A stretch of 64,000 nucleotides of DNA from Georgenia yuyongxinii (lineage in GTDB: Bacteria; Actinomycetota; Actinomycetes; Actinomycetales; Actinomycetaceae), in the NCBI RefSeq assembly GCF_006352065.1, contig NZ_CP040915.1, positions 3,162,001 through 3,226,000 on the forward strand, read 5' to 3'. This document shows, piece after piece, positions 26,191 through 34,450 of the stretch. The position numbers were made by a program, and so were the translations under genes. The notes under the pieces are model-generated. The model was not told the DNA's origin, made no database searches, and was given only the letters and a program-made list of their open reading frames with translations. How positions within the stretch are numbered: position 1 is the stretch's first letter; each line of letters begins with the position of its first letter.

Positions 26191-27189
26191 ATGACGGGCC
26201 TTTGGACGGTGGAGGTCATCGGTCTGGGCGGGACCATCGCGATGCCCCGCTCCGACGACGGCGGCGGCGGCGCCGTACCGAGCCTGACCGCCGAGGACCT
26301 GGCCGCGGCCACCCCGGGACTTCTCGACGTCGCGGACCTCAACGTCTCCACCCCGCACCTGCTGCCCGGCGCCTCGCTGACGTTCGAGCTCTTGCGCGAC
26401 GTCACGGCGCAGGCGCGACAGGCTGTCGACGGCGGCGCCGCGGGCGTGGTGCTCACCCAGGGCACCGACACCATCGAAGAGACCGCCTACCTGTTGGACC
26501 TGCTCTGGGACCGCGACCAGCCGCTCGTGGTCACCGGCGCCATGCGACCGCCGGGCACCGCGGGCGCCGACGGCCCGGGCAACCTGCTCGCCGCCGTCGC
26601 GGTCGCGGTGGCTCCGGAGAGCCGCCGGCGGGGCGTGCTGGTGGTGTTCGGCGACGAGGTGCACGCGGCCCGGCGGGTGGCGAAGGTGCACAGCTCCCGG
26701 CTCGCCGCGTTCGCGTCCCCGGCGGCGGGGCCGGTCGGCGGCGTCACCGAGGGCATCGTGCGCTACTGGTCACCACCCCCCGCCCGCCGCTCGACCCTCA
26801 CCGTCGGGAACGGGCCGGCGCCCGCGGTGGCACTCGTACCGGCGGTCCTGGGCGACACCGGCGCCGCGCTGCGCGCCACCGCCGCCGCCAGCGAGGGCGT
26901 CGTCCTCGCGGCGATGGGCGGCGGTCACGTACCGGCCGCGATGGTCGACGCGCTGGCGGCGGTCGTCGCGGCGAAGCCGTTGGCTGCGGCCACCCGCACG
27001 GGCGCGGGTCCTCTCCTCCGCGACACCTACGGTTTTCCCGGCTCCGAGCGGGACCTGCACCGCCTCGGCGTGCTCGACGCCGGCGACCTGCCGCCGCTCA
27101 AGGCGCGCATCCTGCTCACCGCGGTGATGTGGGCGCACGGCGCACGCGCAGAGCAGGAGGCGGCCTTTCGGCGCGGCGCCGACGTCTGA
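26191..27189 (+). CDS. L-asparaginase-family amidohydrolase
   Basis: A 332-aa asparaginase. The first catalytic Thr is in GLGGTIAMP and the second in VLTQGTDTIEETAY. VTGAMRPPGTAGADGPGNL is also conserved. The enzyme hydrolyses a side-chain or substrate amide to acid plus ammonia. ATG 26191 has no RBS but a well-placed -10 box, consistent with a leaderless mRNA. It is divergent from the GntR regulator of the DUF1989/ABC/FAH/RidA operon, so a non-asparagine amide may be the real substrate. Confidence 0.88.
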   Translation: MTGLWTVEVIGLGGTIAMPRSDDGGGGAVPSLTAEDLAAATPGLLDVADLNVSTPHLLPGASLTFELLRDVTAQARQAVDGGAAGVVLTQGTDTIEETAYLLDLLWDRDQPLVVTGAMRPPGTAGADGPGNLLAAVAVAVAPESRRRGVLVVFGDEVHAARRVAKVHSSRLAAFASPAAGPVGGVTEGIVRYWSPPPARRSTLTVGNGPAPAVALVPAVLGDTGAALRATAAASEGVVLAAMGGGHVPAAMVDALAAVVAAKPLAAATRTGAGPLLRDTYGFPGSERDLHRLGVLDAGDLPPLKARILLTAVMWAHGARAEQEAAFRRGADV

Positions 27190-27221
27190 GCCGGCCTTCC
27201 GGCGCGGCGCCGAGGTCTGAG
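27161..27221 (+). repeat. Tandem duplication of the asparaginase 3' end
   Basis: A 30-bp unit (27161-27190) holding the last codons and stop of the asparaginase gene is repeated at 27192-27221 with only about two mismatches. The second copy is outside the gene. Confidence 0.8.
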
Positions 27222-27300
27222 CCGGTCCAGCCCGCGGGCTCACCGACGATCGCGCGGCTCACGGACGAACATCGCCGATGCCCGAGCCTCACACCAGCAA

Positions 27301-27343
27301 CGGGGAACTTTCGGCAGGCAGTGCCTGATGAAGTTGCCCCGAT
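27301..27343 (+). repeat. 43-bp palindromic repeat, copy 1
   Basis: Begins CGGGGAACTTTCGG and ends AAGTTGCCCCGAT, with CAGGCA/TGCCTG in the middle. The arms pair as CGGGG/CCCCG, AACTT/AAGTT and CAGGCA/TGCCTG. It lies 24 bp past the end of the CWB2 gene (27368-28516), so it could also serve as its terminator. Copies 2 and 3 lie on the other side of that gene in the same orientation. Confidence 0.8.
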
Positions 27344-27367
27344 CTCACGTCCCAGCGGTCCTGCCTG

Positions 27368-28516
27368 CTAGCTGATCGCCTCGCTCAGCGACGCCACGAC
27401 CCCGGGCGCGACGGCCCCGGGACCGCCGAACACCCGAACCAGCGACGTCGTCTCTGGCGAGGAGACGGAGGCGAGGTAGGAAGCGGTGGCCGCGGGGAGC
27501 GAGTCGGCCCTCGTCAGCAGCAACGGGCCGTCCCGGTTGGCGACGAAACCCGACGCGACGACGGCGTCGGCGAAGTCCTCGCCCGACGCGACAGCGATCG
27601 TCCTCACGCCGTCGGGGAAGAACGTCACCGAGCGTGCGACGAGCGCGGCGGTCTCGTACCGGTCCTTGCCGACGAAGGACGTCCCCCTGCCATGGAGCAC
27701 CTTCGTCGCCGGGCCGCCGACCGTGTAGACGGGTCCGGTGATCACCTCGCCCTCCTCGCCGAGCATGAAGGACTGCGTGTATCCGCGCTGCCGCCATGGT
27801 CCGGTGTGGCTGTGAAGGTCCAACTGGTCCCCCTTGGTAAGGAGGACGACGCCGTTCACCTGGGCCGCTGCGGCGCCCGCGGCGAGGGCGTCCGGGTAGT
27901 CAAGGCCGGTCGCGAGGAACACGGGCGTGTCGCGGCGCTGCTCCCACTCCTCGTTCGGCCCCATGGTCGCGGGGTCCGGCGGCGCCGTCGACTCGCCCTG
28001 CCCGGCGGAGGTGATCGTCCACAGTGCGAGGGCGGCGGCGGTGGCGTACCGGTCGGGGCCGGCAATCCGGTGGACGGACTGAGCCCCCACGATCGCGCCG
28101 AGGTCCTCCTCGGCCGTCACTGAGACCGTCCCCGGGCCTCCCGCGATGACCACGTGTGCCGCCGAGAGCCGCCTGATCTCGGTGGCGACCCGGTCGTCGA
28201 GCGCCTTTCCGCTCGGGGTGATCAGGATCGGCGCGTCCAGCTGGTCAGCCAGCGGCACGGCGGTGAGTGCGTCCGGGAAGTCGTCGGAGCGGGTGACGAT
28301 CACGGTGCCGGTTCCGGGGGCGAAGGCGTGCGGCCTCTGCGCCTGGGACGCCGCGACCGCGGTGTCGATACGGTCGTCTCCATGGATGCGGATCACTTCA
28401 TCCGCCTCTGCGGTCACCGCAGTGTCCGGGCTCGCGGTCGCGGTCGTCGCTCCGGCGCACACGAGGGCCGCCGCCAGGGCAGCTGCGATGGAACCAACAC
28501 AGGCACGTCTGAGCAT
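27368..28516 (-). CDS. Secreted CWB2-repeat cell-wall protein
   Basis: A 382-aa exported protein. Residues 1-29 are a Sec signal peptide ending near ATASPDTA. Three cell wall-binding repeats (CWB2) follow. Repeat 1 starts at IRIHGDDRIDTAVAAS, repeat 2 at VHRIAGPDRYATAAAL, and repeat 3 at FVGKDRYETAALVARS with VASGEDFADAVVASGF. ATG 28516 has GGGGGG upstream; a longer reading to 28576 has no signal peptide at its start. CWB2 repeats normally anchor proteins to secondary wall polymers. There is no other recognisable domain, so it is all anchor. It is flanked by 43-bp palindromic repeats and resembles the remnant at 5756-6053. Confidence 0.9.
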   Translation of the reverse strand: MLRRACVGSIAAALAAALVCAGATTATASPDTAVTAEADEVIRIHGDDRIDTAVAASQAQRPHAFAPGTGTVIVTRSDDFPDALTAVPLADQLDAPILITPSGKALDDRVATEIRRLSAAHVVIAGGPGTVSVTAEEDLGAIVGAQSVHRIAGPDRYATAAALALWTITSAGQGESTAPPDPATMGPNEEWEQRRDTPVFLATGLDYPDALAAGAAAAQVNGVVLLTKGDQLDLHSHTGPWRQRGYTQSFMLGEEGEVITGPVYTVGGPATKVLHGRGTSFVGKDRYETAALVARSVTFFPDGVRTIAVASGEDFADAVVASGFVANRDGPLLLTRADSLPAATASYLASVSSPETTSLVRVFGGPGAVAPGVVASLSEAIS

Positions 28517-28707
28517 CTCGCCCCCCACGAAGCGTTCGACGGCCGGCACAGACGCCGAATGCCATCGACACAGCACATTACCGTCGATCTCCGTCCATTG
28601 TGCATCGGTAGCCGCGGTGGGCCACAGACGTTCACGGCGTCTTTTCCGGTCACGACGGCCGCGCGCCCGGGCCCGCGCCCGGGCCGACTGCAGCCCACCG
28701 CCCGCAT

Positions 28708-28750
28708 CGGGGTACTTCCGAAAGGCAGGACCTGACGGAGTTTCCCCGAC
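28708..28750 (+). repeat. 43-bp palindromic repeat, copy 2
   Basis: Begins CGGGGTACTTCCG, has the central CAGGACCTG palindrome, and ends CGGAGTTTCCCCGAC. It is closest to copy 3 at 28824-28866 (about six differences). Confidence 0.85.
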
Positions 28751-28823
28751 GAGGCGCGCGGCAGCCCGGGGAGATGCACAGCCTGGCCCGCTGCGCGCGG
28801 CACGGCTGGAATCCCGGCCGGAT

Positions 28824-28866
28824 CGGGGTAGTTCCGTAAGGCAGGACCTGACGGTCTTTCCCCGAT
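28824..28866 (+). repeat. 43-bp palindromic repeat, copy 3
   Basis: Begins CGGGGTAGTTCCG and ends TCTTTCCCCGAT with the same CAGGACCTG core. It ends 24 bp before the ATG of the glycosyltransferase at 28891, inside its likely promoter or leader. Confidence 0.85.
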
Positions 28867-28890
28867 GACGTCAGCGGGACAGCTGACCCC

Positions 28891-29937
28891 ATGGCCCAGA
28901 CCAAAACTCCCAACCCGCCCGCCCCACGTAAGGTCGTGTCCGTGACCGACCCCGCCGTCCTGCACTTCAACGACTGCGCGAACGTGGGCGCGAATCTCGT
29001 GCGCGCGGCCCGCGCGCAGGGCTGGCGCTGGGGCTACGTCCCGCCCGCCAAGGTCCGCCCGGCTGCCACACCCGAGCAGCTGCGCGGCGTCGGCAAGGCC
29101 CGGTACCTGCCCTTCCTCGCGCACCGCCGCCAGGCCCTGCAGCGGGCCGACGTCGTCCACGTCCACTACGCCACGTCCGCCCGGTTGCTGCGGGAGCGCT
29201 TCATGCCGCGGCGCCCGTACTTCCTGCACCTGCACGGCACAGACATCCGCACCCAGTGGCTCGACCCCGCCTACCACGAGGAGGTCCGCCGGGCCGCCGG
29301 CGAGGCGGTGGGCGTCTTCTACACCACCCCGGACAACCGGGAGCACGCCCTGCAGGCCCGCGCCGACGCGGAGTACATGCCAGTGTTCGTCAACTTCGAC
29401 GAGCTGCCCGCCTGGCAGCCGGCGGACCGGCCGCGGGTGGTCTTCGTGTCCCGGTGGGAGGACGTCAAGGGCCTCGCCGACCAGCTCGCCACCGCCGAGC
29501 AGCTCGCCAACGCCAGCGGCCCGGACGTCGAGCTGGTCGGGCTCGACTGGGGTCCGGGCGCCGACGCCGCCAGGCGGGCCGGGGTGCGTCTCATCGCGCC
29601 GCTCCCCCACCCGGAGTATCTCGACCTGCTCGCGTCCGCACACGTCACGGTCGGGCAGTCCACGGCGATCCTCAGCGTCAGCGAGCTCGAGGCGATGGCC
29701 ATCGGCGTCCCGCTCGCCGCCTCGGGTGAGCACTACCCCATGCCCGACGGCGGGACCCCCCCGATCCTCACCGGCACGGTCGGGGAGACGGTCGAGCAGG
29801 TCGTCGCCGCCCTGGCGGACCCGTCCGCCACCGCGCGGACCCTCGACGTCGCCCGGTGGGTCCGCGACCACCACGACGCCGCCGATCACGTCGCGGGGCT
29901 CGAGGCCCGTTACCGCGCGGCGACCGCGAGCGCCTGA
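28891..29937 (+). CDS. GT-B glycosyltransferase (GT4-like)
   Basis: A 348-aa cytoplasmic glycosyltransferase with the GT-B two-domain layout. The N-terminal half has the GT4-like NVGANLVRAARAQGW, ADVVHVHYATSARLL and FLHLHGTDIR. The second half has VVFVSRWEDVKGL and the nucleotide-sugar binding SVSELEAMAIGVPLAASGEH. It probably transfers a sugar to a lipid-linked or nascent surface polysaccharide. A GTG at 28939 is an alternative start, since residues 1-16 are Pro-rich and unconserved. It is the first plus-strand gene after the 43-bp repeats. Confidence 0.82.
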   Translation: MAQTKTPNPPAPRKVVSVTDPAVLHFNDCANVGANLVRAARAQGWRWGYVPPAKVRPAATPEQLRGVGKARYLPFLAHRRQALQRADVVHVHYATSARLLRERFMPRRPYFLHLHGTDIRTQWLDPAYHEEVRRAAGEAVGVFYTTPDNREHALQARADAEYMPVFVNFDELPAWQPADRPRVVFVSRWEDVKGLADQLATAEQLANASGPDVELVGLDWGPGADAARRAGVRLIAPLPHPEYLDLLASAHVTVGQSTAILSVSELEAMAIGVPLAASGEHYPMPDGGTPPILTGTVGETVEQVVAALADPSATARTLDVARWVRDHHDAADHVAGLEARYRAATASA

Positions 29938-29966
29938 CGCGCGCGGCGGCCACGAGCGCCTGACGC
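29915..29966 (+). repeat. Tandem duplication of the glycosyltransferase 3' end
   Basis: A 26-bp unit spanning the last codons and stop (29915-29940) is followed directly by a second copy (29941-29966) with about three mismatches. It has the same architecture as the repeat at the asparaginase end. Confidence 0.75.
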
Positions 29967-30018
29967 GCGGCGGCGCACCAGATCGTCCTTGGCCGTCATG
30001 CAGATGCACCAACGAAAC

Positions 30019-30046
30019 GGGGCCCCTGCCCGAAGGCAGGAGCCCC
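30019..30046. terminator. Hairpin between convergent genes
   Basis: A 12-bp stem (GGGGCCCCTGCC, one mismatch) with a CGAA tetraloop lies between the glycosyltransferase and the convergent CWB2 protein gene. It is probably bidirectional. Confidence 0.65.
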
Positions 30047-30094
30047 ACTCCTGGTTCAGCTGCCCGAGGGCAGCGCCGCTACTGCATCAGCGGG

Positions 30095-31708
30095 TCAGGC
30101 GCCCGCCGTCGGCGCGGGGGCCGGAACCGGCTTCGCAGCGGTGACCGTCACCGGGAACGCGTTCGGCGCACCCGCCAGCGTGGCCGAGATCGTGTAGGAG
30201 CCCTCCGTGATGGGGTCGACCTTGGCGTCCTTGACCTCGAAGGTGTACACGCCGTTGGCGTCGGCCTTCACGGTCGCAGCCTTCGCCCAGTCGACGTCCG
30301 CACCAGTGCCGGCGGCGATCTTGACGTCCGCGCCCGGGGTGGCCTTGCCGGTGATCTTGGTGGCGTCGGTCGTCACCGTGGCGGCGTCCGCAGAGAGCAC
30401 GACGGGCGCCTTGATGAAGACAGCCGTCTCGGCGCCGTTGGTCGCAACTGCCGAGAGGACGAGCACCTCGCCGGCCGGCACGCCGGCCTTGAGGGTCACG
30501 ATCGTCTCTTCGTCGGTGTCTGCGGTCTGGCTGGCGACAACCGCACCCGCCTTCGTGGTCACGGTCAGCTTGGCGCTCGGCGTCGACTTGACCGTCAGGG
30601 TACGGGCGGCGTCGCTGGTCGACGTCGCGAAGACGCCGCTGACCGGCGTCGCGCCGAGCGTGGCCTTGACGGCGTCGGCGACGCCCTTGGAGACGGCGCC
30701 GGTCTCACCGAAGACGGTGACGTCGGCGTTGCCGTTGGCCGTGAAGTACACGGTGGTGAACGGCGAGGTCTCCGTGGCCTTGGTGAGCAGCACCGGGGCG
30801 TCGTTCGCGGCCGCCCAGGCGCCCGCCACGACGGCGTCGGGGAAGTTCTGGCCGCTGGCCAGCGCCACACGCGGTGCAGAGTCGAACGTCTCCGCGACGA
30901 TCTTGGCAGTCTCGTAGCGGTCCACGCCGGAGAGCTTCACGCCGGCCTTGGTCCCGGCCGCGGTGACGGCGGAGCCGCCGACTGCGACGACGTTCGCCGA
31001 GGCGACCGCGTTGTTGTTGAAGTAGTCGTTCGTGAAGAACTCCAGCTTGTCGCCGCGGGTGAGCAGCACGACGCCGCCCTTCTCGGCTGCGGCAGCGCCG
31101 GCGGCGAGCGCGTCGGCGAAGTCGTCGCCGCGGGCAAGGTAGACCTGCGGCGTCGGGACCGCGGAGACGCCCGCGAGGGTCGTCGAGCCGATCTTGCCGG
31201 TCTTGATGACGTCGGCGATGAGCGTGGCGGTCTCGTACCGGTCCGCGCCGCCCACGCGGAAGACGTTGGCCGAGCCGACGGCGGAGACGAGCTCCTGCTC
31301 GGCGGCGGCGGAGACGGCGCCCTTCTCGCTACCGGCGATGATGACGCGCAGGGTGGCGTCGCCGTTCTCGGTGTTGAGGCGCTTGATCTCGGCGAGGACG
31401 CGGGCGTCCAGGCCCTTGCCCGGCTGGGTGAGCAGGATCGGGGCGTTGCCGGCGACCTCGGCCAGCGGGGTGGCGGCGAGCGCGTCGGCGTAGACGTCGT
31501 AGCGGGCGACGACGACGTAGCTCGCCTTGGAGTTGTTCGTCTCCGTGTCCGGGTAGACGTTCTTGGACGCCGCGATGGCGGTGTCGATGCGGTCCTGACC
31601 ACCGAGGCGGTTCACGGTGTCCGCGGCCGTGGCGCCGGTGGCGCCGGCCAGGACGACCGCGATGGCGGCAGTTGCGGCAAGCGAGCCGCGGCGGATGAGC
31701 TTGTTCAT
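30095..31708 (-). CDS. Secreted CWB2 protein with C-terminal Ig-like domains
   Basis: A 537-aa exported surface protein. Residues 1-29 are a signal peptide (MNKLIRRGSLAATAAIAVVL...). Three CWB2 repeats start near 31 (VNRLGGQDRIDTAIAAS), 150 (VFRVGGADRYETATLIA) and 255 (KLSGVDRYETAKIVAE). The region from ~355 is beta-rich. It contains ITGKATPGADVKIAAG, a hallmark of bacterial Ig-like domains, and the tail PAPAPTAGA. RBS GGAGGTCACTC precedes ATG 31708. The acidic, Lys-tolerant composition and regular codons suggest high expression. It may be a major wall or S-layer-like protein anchored to the polymer made by neighbouring genes; this is inference. Confidence 0.9.
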   Translation of the reverse strand: MNKLIRRGSLAATAAIAVVLAGATGATAADTVNRLGGQDRIDTAIAASKNVYPDTETNNSKASYVVVARYDVYADALAATPLAEVAGNAPILLTQPGKGLDARVLAEIKRLNTENGDATLRVIIAGSEKGAVSAAAEQELVSAVGSANVFRVGGADRYETATLIADVIKTGKIGSTTLAGVSAVPTPQVYLARGDDFADALAAGAAAAEKGGVVLLTRGDKLEFFTNDYFNNNAVASANVVAVGGSAVTAAGTKAGVKLSGVDRYETAKIVAETFDSAPRVALASGQNFPDAVVAGAWAAANDAPVLLTKATETSPFTTVYFTANGNADVTVFGETGAVSKGVADAVKATLGATPVSGVFATSTSDAARTLTVKSTPSAKLTVTTKAGAVVASQTADTDEETIVTLKAGVPAGEVLVLSAVATNGAETAVFIKAPVVLSADAATVTTDATKITGKATPGADVKIAAGTGADVDWAKAATVKADANGVYTFEVKDAKVDPITEGSYTISATLAGAPNAFPVTVTAAKPVPAPAPTAGA

Positions 31709-31979
31709 GAGTGACCTCCAAGATCACGGGTGTTCGGGTCCCCCCTGCCTCGAGGAGGCCGCACCACGGAAGCGTGGGCGATCCTCGACGTCACGAGCGA
31801 TGACCGAGGCAGGTATTCCGGACTCTATCCTTCGGGACTGACACCGTCCTGATATGGCTCTCCCGGGTAGTCACATGGCGGTAGTCCGGCGGCAAAGGCT
31901 TCATGAGCACCGCCGTGACCTGGGAGGACACTCCCGGGATGCGCCTACGGCGTGGCGTGCCTCACTGAGACGAATCGAT

Positions 31980-33254
31980 TCAGTGGGCTGCGGCGGTTCG
32001 CTGCGCCCGCTTGTCCCACTCCCCCGCCACCCAGAGCGCCAACCCGATGAAGACCACCAGCAACCCCGCCATCTCGATAGCGATCAGCGTCACCACCGCC
32101 TCGATGCCGCCCTCGGCGAGCAGGAGCGTGAGCAGCGGGACAGCCATGTAGATCACCGAGAACGCCAGCGAGACGCCCTGGCGCTCCACGACGAGGAAGA
32201 CCGTGGACAACGGCGAGGTGATGAAGTTCAGGTACAGCCACGGCACCAGCAGCTCGGCGAGACGCCCGGCCAGGCGCCACTGCTCCCCGAAGACGAACGC
32301 GAACGCCGGCTCGGCGAGGAAGAACAGCGCCGCGAACGGCACCACGCCCAGCAGCGTCGACCGCGAGACGCACCACCAGGCCAGCGCGCGCATCCCGCCG
32401 CGCTCGGTGGTGGCGAAGCGCTGGTAGTAGATCTGCGACAGCGCGCCGTTGACGAGCGTCAGCGGCGCCTGCACGGTGCGCCACGCGAGGGAGAACTGCC
32501 CGAGCAGCGCGTTGCCGAAGATCCGCCCGATGAGCACGTTGATGCCGTTGAGCCGGAACGCGTCGATGAGCGCCGTCGGCCCGTTGAGCACCGGCATGCG
32601 CCAGTACCGGCGCAGCAGCCCCGCCGTCTCGGCGGGCGCCGCCCCGGGTTCGGGCCGCGCACGCCGGGCGAGCAGGGCCAGCCCGAGCGCCGGTCCCACG
32701 AACGTGCCGCCGATCAGGCCCGGCGCTCCCGCGCCGGCGAACCCCGCGGCGAGCTGGGTGCCGGTGGTCCCGACGGCCTGCAGCATGCGGTTGCCGCTCA
32801 TCGTGGCGTAGCTCTTCCGGCGGTTGAGCCAGCTGATGTAGATCTGAATGTGGCCGAGGACGAGGATGTTCAGGCCGGCCAGGTACAGCCACGGCTGCAG
32901 TGCGGGCGCGTCCAGCCACTGCGCGATGGGTCCCGCGAGCGGCAGCATCACCAGGGTGAGGACGACGGCGGTCACCGTCACCAACCGCGACGAGAGCCGC
33001 ACGAGCCCGCGCCCCTCAGCGTCGGAGCGGGGCAGCACGATGGCGACGTCGTAGCGCCAGGCCGCCATGGTCGCGATCGCCGAGACGATCGAGGTGTACA
33101 GCGCGAGCACGCCGTAGTCGGCGGGCTCGTAGAGGCGTGTGAGGACGACGGACGCGGCGATCGGGATGGCCTGCGCGATCGCGGAGCCGGAGAAGAGGGT
33201 GAGGAAGTGGCGCGCGAACTCGTGCTCGCCCACGTACCGCCGGATCCGGTTCAT
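31980..33254 (-). CDS. Wzx-type polysaccharide flippase
   Basis: A 424-aa membrane protein with about twelve to fourteen spans and the MATE/Wzx start FLTLFSGSAIAQAIPIAASVVLTRLYEPADYG. It is expected to move lipid-linked oligosaccharide units across the membrane. ATG 33254 is preferred over 33272 because AGGA lies about nine bases upstream and no RBS precedes the longer form. The C terminus is short and basic. It is followed on the same strand, upstream, by the C5-epimerase-like gene, consistent with one polysaccharide operon. Confidence 0.85.
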   Translation of the reverse strand: MNRIRRYVGEHEFARHFLTLFSGSAIAQAIPIAASVVLTRLYEPADYGVLALYTSIVSAIATMAAWRYDVAIVLPRSDAEGRGLVRLSSRLVTVTAVVLTLVMLPLAGPIAQWLDAPALQPWLYLAGLNILVLGHIQIYISWLNRRKSYATMSGNRMLQAVGTTGTQLAAGFAGAGAPGLIGGTFVGPALGLALLARRARPEPGAAPAETAGLLRRYWRMPVLNGPTALIDAFRLNGINVLIGRIFGNALLGQFSLAWRTVQAPLTLVNGALSQIYYQRFATTERGGMRALAWWCVSRSTLLGVVPFAALFFLAEPAFAFVFGEQWRLAGRLAELLVPWLYLNFITSPLSTVFLVVERQGVSLAFSVIYMAVPLLTLLLAEGGIEAVVTLIAIEMAGLLVVFIGLALWVAGEWDKRAQRTAAAH

Positions 33255-33299
33255 CGTGCTCGATCCTGGCATGGCATGCGCGCGTGATCGGACACCGAG

Positions 33300-34346
33300 C
33301 TACCGCAGCGCGAGGCTCGAGTCGTAATAGTCCTCACGCAGCATCTTCGCGTCCCGCTCGAACTGCGACTCACCCGTGATGAGGCCGAGCAGCCGGAGCT
33401 GGTGGATGTGGATCATGTGGTAGACGTCGGTCTGCCACCGCTCACCTTCGCAGACGACCCCGTCCACGCAGTACCGGGAGATCTCACCGGGCTCGCGGAA
33501 GTCCTCGAAGACGTCGAGCACGGTGGTCGCACCCGCGTCGAACAACGCCGCGGCCCGCGGATCCTCGGTGAGGACGTAGTAGTCGTACAGCCCGAACAGC
33601 GCGAAGTTCTGTCCGTTGATGACCAGCAGCGGCTCGGTGTTGCCGGCGTACTCCTCGAACCAGAGGTTGCCGCCGTCGACCAGGGTGAAGCCGAGCCCGG
33701 TTGTCTCGTCGCGCTCCACGAGGAACGACTCCATCGTCCGGTCGGCGGCTTGGCGCCACCGCTCCTCGCCGGTCTCCTCGTACATCCGCACAAACAGCGA
33801 CAGGGCCTGCCCCTGCGCCATGCCCGAGTACCACGGGGCGCGGATGACGTTGTTGCCGATGCCGCCCAGGACGTAGTCGCGGTCGTAGGAGAACCACAGC
33901 GCGCCCTCGCGAAGCTCGCCGTGATCCAGTAGCTCCTCGGCGTTCGCGGTGGCGCGGCGCAGGTGCTCCGCCCGGCCCTCGCGGTGGTACGACGCCAGCG
34001 CGTGCAGGGCGTACTGCGCCGTGGCGACCGGGTGCACCCAGCGGGTTCCAGTCTCCTTGCCGTCCACGCCGGCCCACATGACGACGACGCCGTCCTCGTC
34101 GATCTCGAACTCGGGATCGGCGAGGTCGAGATCACGGCGCTCGGCGTCGTAGGGCCGCGGCTCGATCTCGCGGAGCACGAAGCCGCTGGTGCGGTAGGGC
34201 GTGGACAGCCGCGGCGGCTTCTGCGCCAGCTCGACGCGGCGGCTCACCTCGGCCGCAGCCCCGGCACCGGCCGCCGGCAGCACCACGCAGCCGGTCAGGC
34301 TGAGCGCCACCGCCGCCAGGACGCCAACCAGCCCAGCCCGTCTCAT
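33300..34346 (-). CDS. D-glucuronyl C5-epimerase-like lipoprotein
   Basis: A 348-aa protein with lipobox LTGC near residue 19, so it should be anchored outside the membrane. The C-terminal half matches the C5-epimerase fold: WYSGMAQGQALSLFVRMYEET, LWFEEYAGNTEPLLVINGQNF and ALFGLYDYYVLT. It ends in YHMIHIHQLRLLG. Animal and bacterial enzymes of this family turn glucuronic into iduronic acid units in heparosan-type chains. RBS GGGGGAG precedes ATG 34346. It suggests that the local polysaccharide contains a uronic acid that is modified after export. Confidence 0.8.
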   Translation of the reverse strand: MRRAGLVGVLAAVALSLTGCVVLPAAGAGAAAEVSRRVELAQKPPRLSTPYRTSGFVLREIEPRPYDAERRDLDLADPEFEIDEDGVVVMWAGVDGKETGTRWVHPVATAQYALHALASYHREGRAEHLRRATANAEELLDHGELREGALWFSYDRDYVLGGIGNNVIRAPWYSGMAQGQALSLFVRMYEETGEERWRQAADRTMESFLVERDETTGLGFTLVDGGNLWFEEYAGNTEPLLVINGQNFALFGLYDYYVLTEDPRAAALFDAGATTVLDVFEDFREPGEISRYCVDGVVCEGERWQTDVYHMIHIHQLRLLGLITGESQFERDAKMLREDYYDSSLALR

Positions 34347-34450
34347 GCCCGCTCCCCCCGGCCCGGTGCGTGACGATCACGCGGTGGACACGGCCTTCGA
34401 CGGTAGTTCGAGACGGGTGCCGTCCTCCAGAAAGCGGAGGTGTTTGTGGG

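Larger units (their letters stand above)
28517..28890. other. Intergenic region with two palindromic repeats
   Basis: A 374-bp gap between the divergent CWB2 and glycosyltransferase genes. It holds copies 2 and 3 of the 43-bp repeat and, near 28670-28690, a very GC-rich stretch. No convincing coding sequence was found; promoters for both genes must lie here. Confidence 0.6.

Noticed and set aside
27301-28866. 43-bp repeats as CRISPR or integron attC sites
   Set aside because: Gaps of ~73 bp and ~1.4 kb do not fit an array, and no integrase is present; kept only as repeats.
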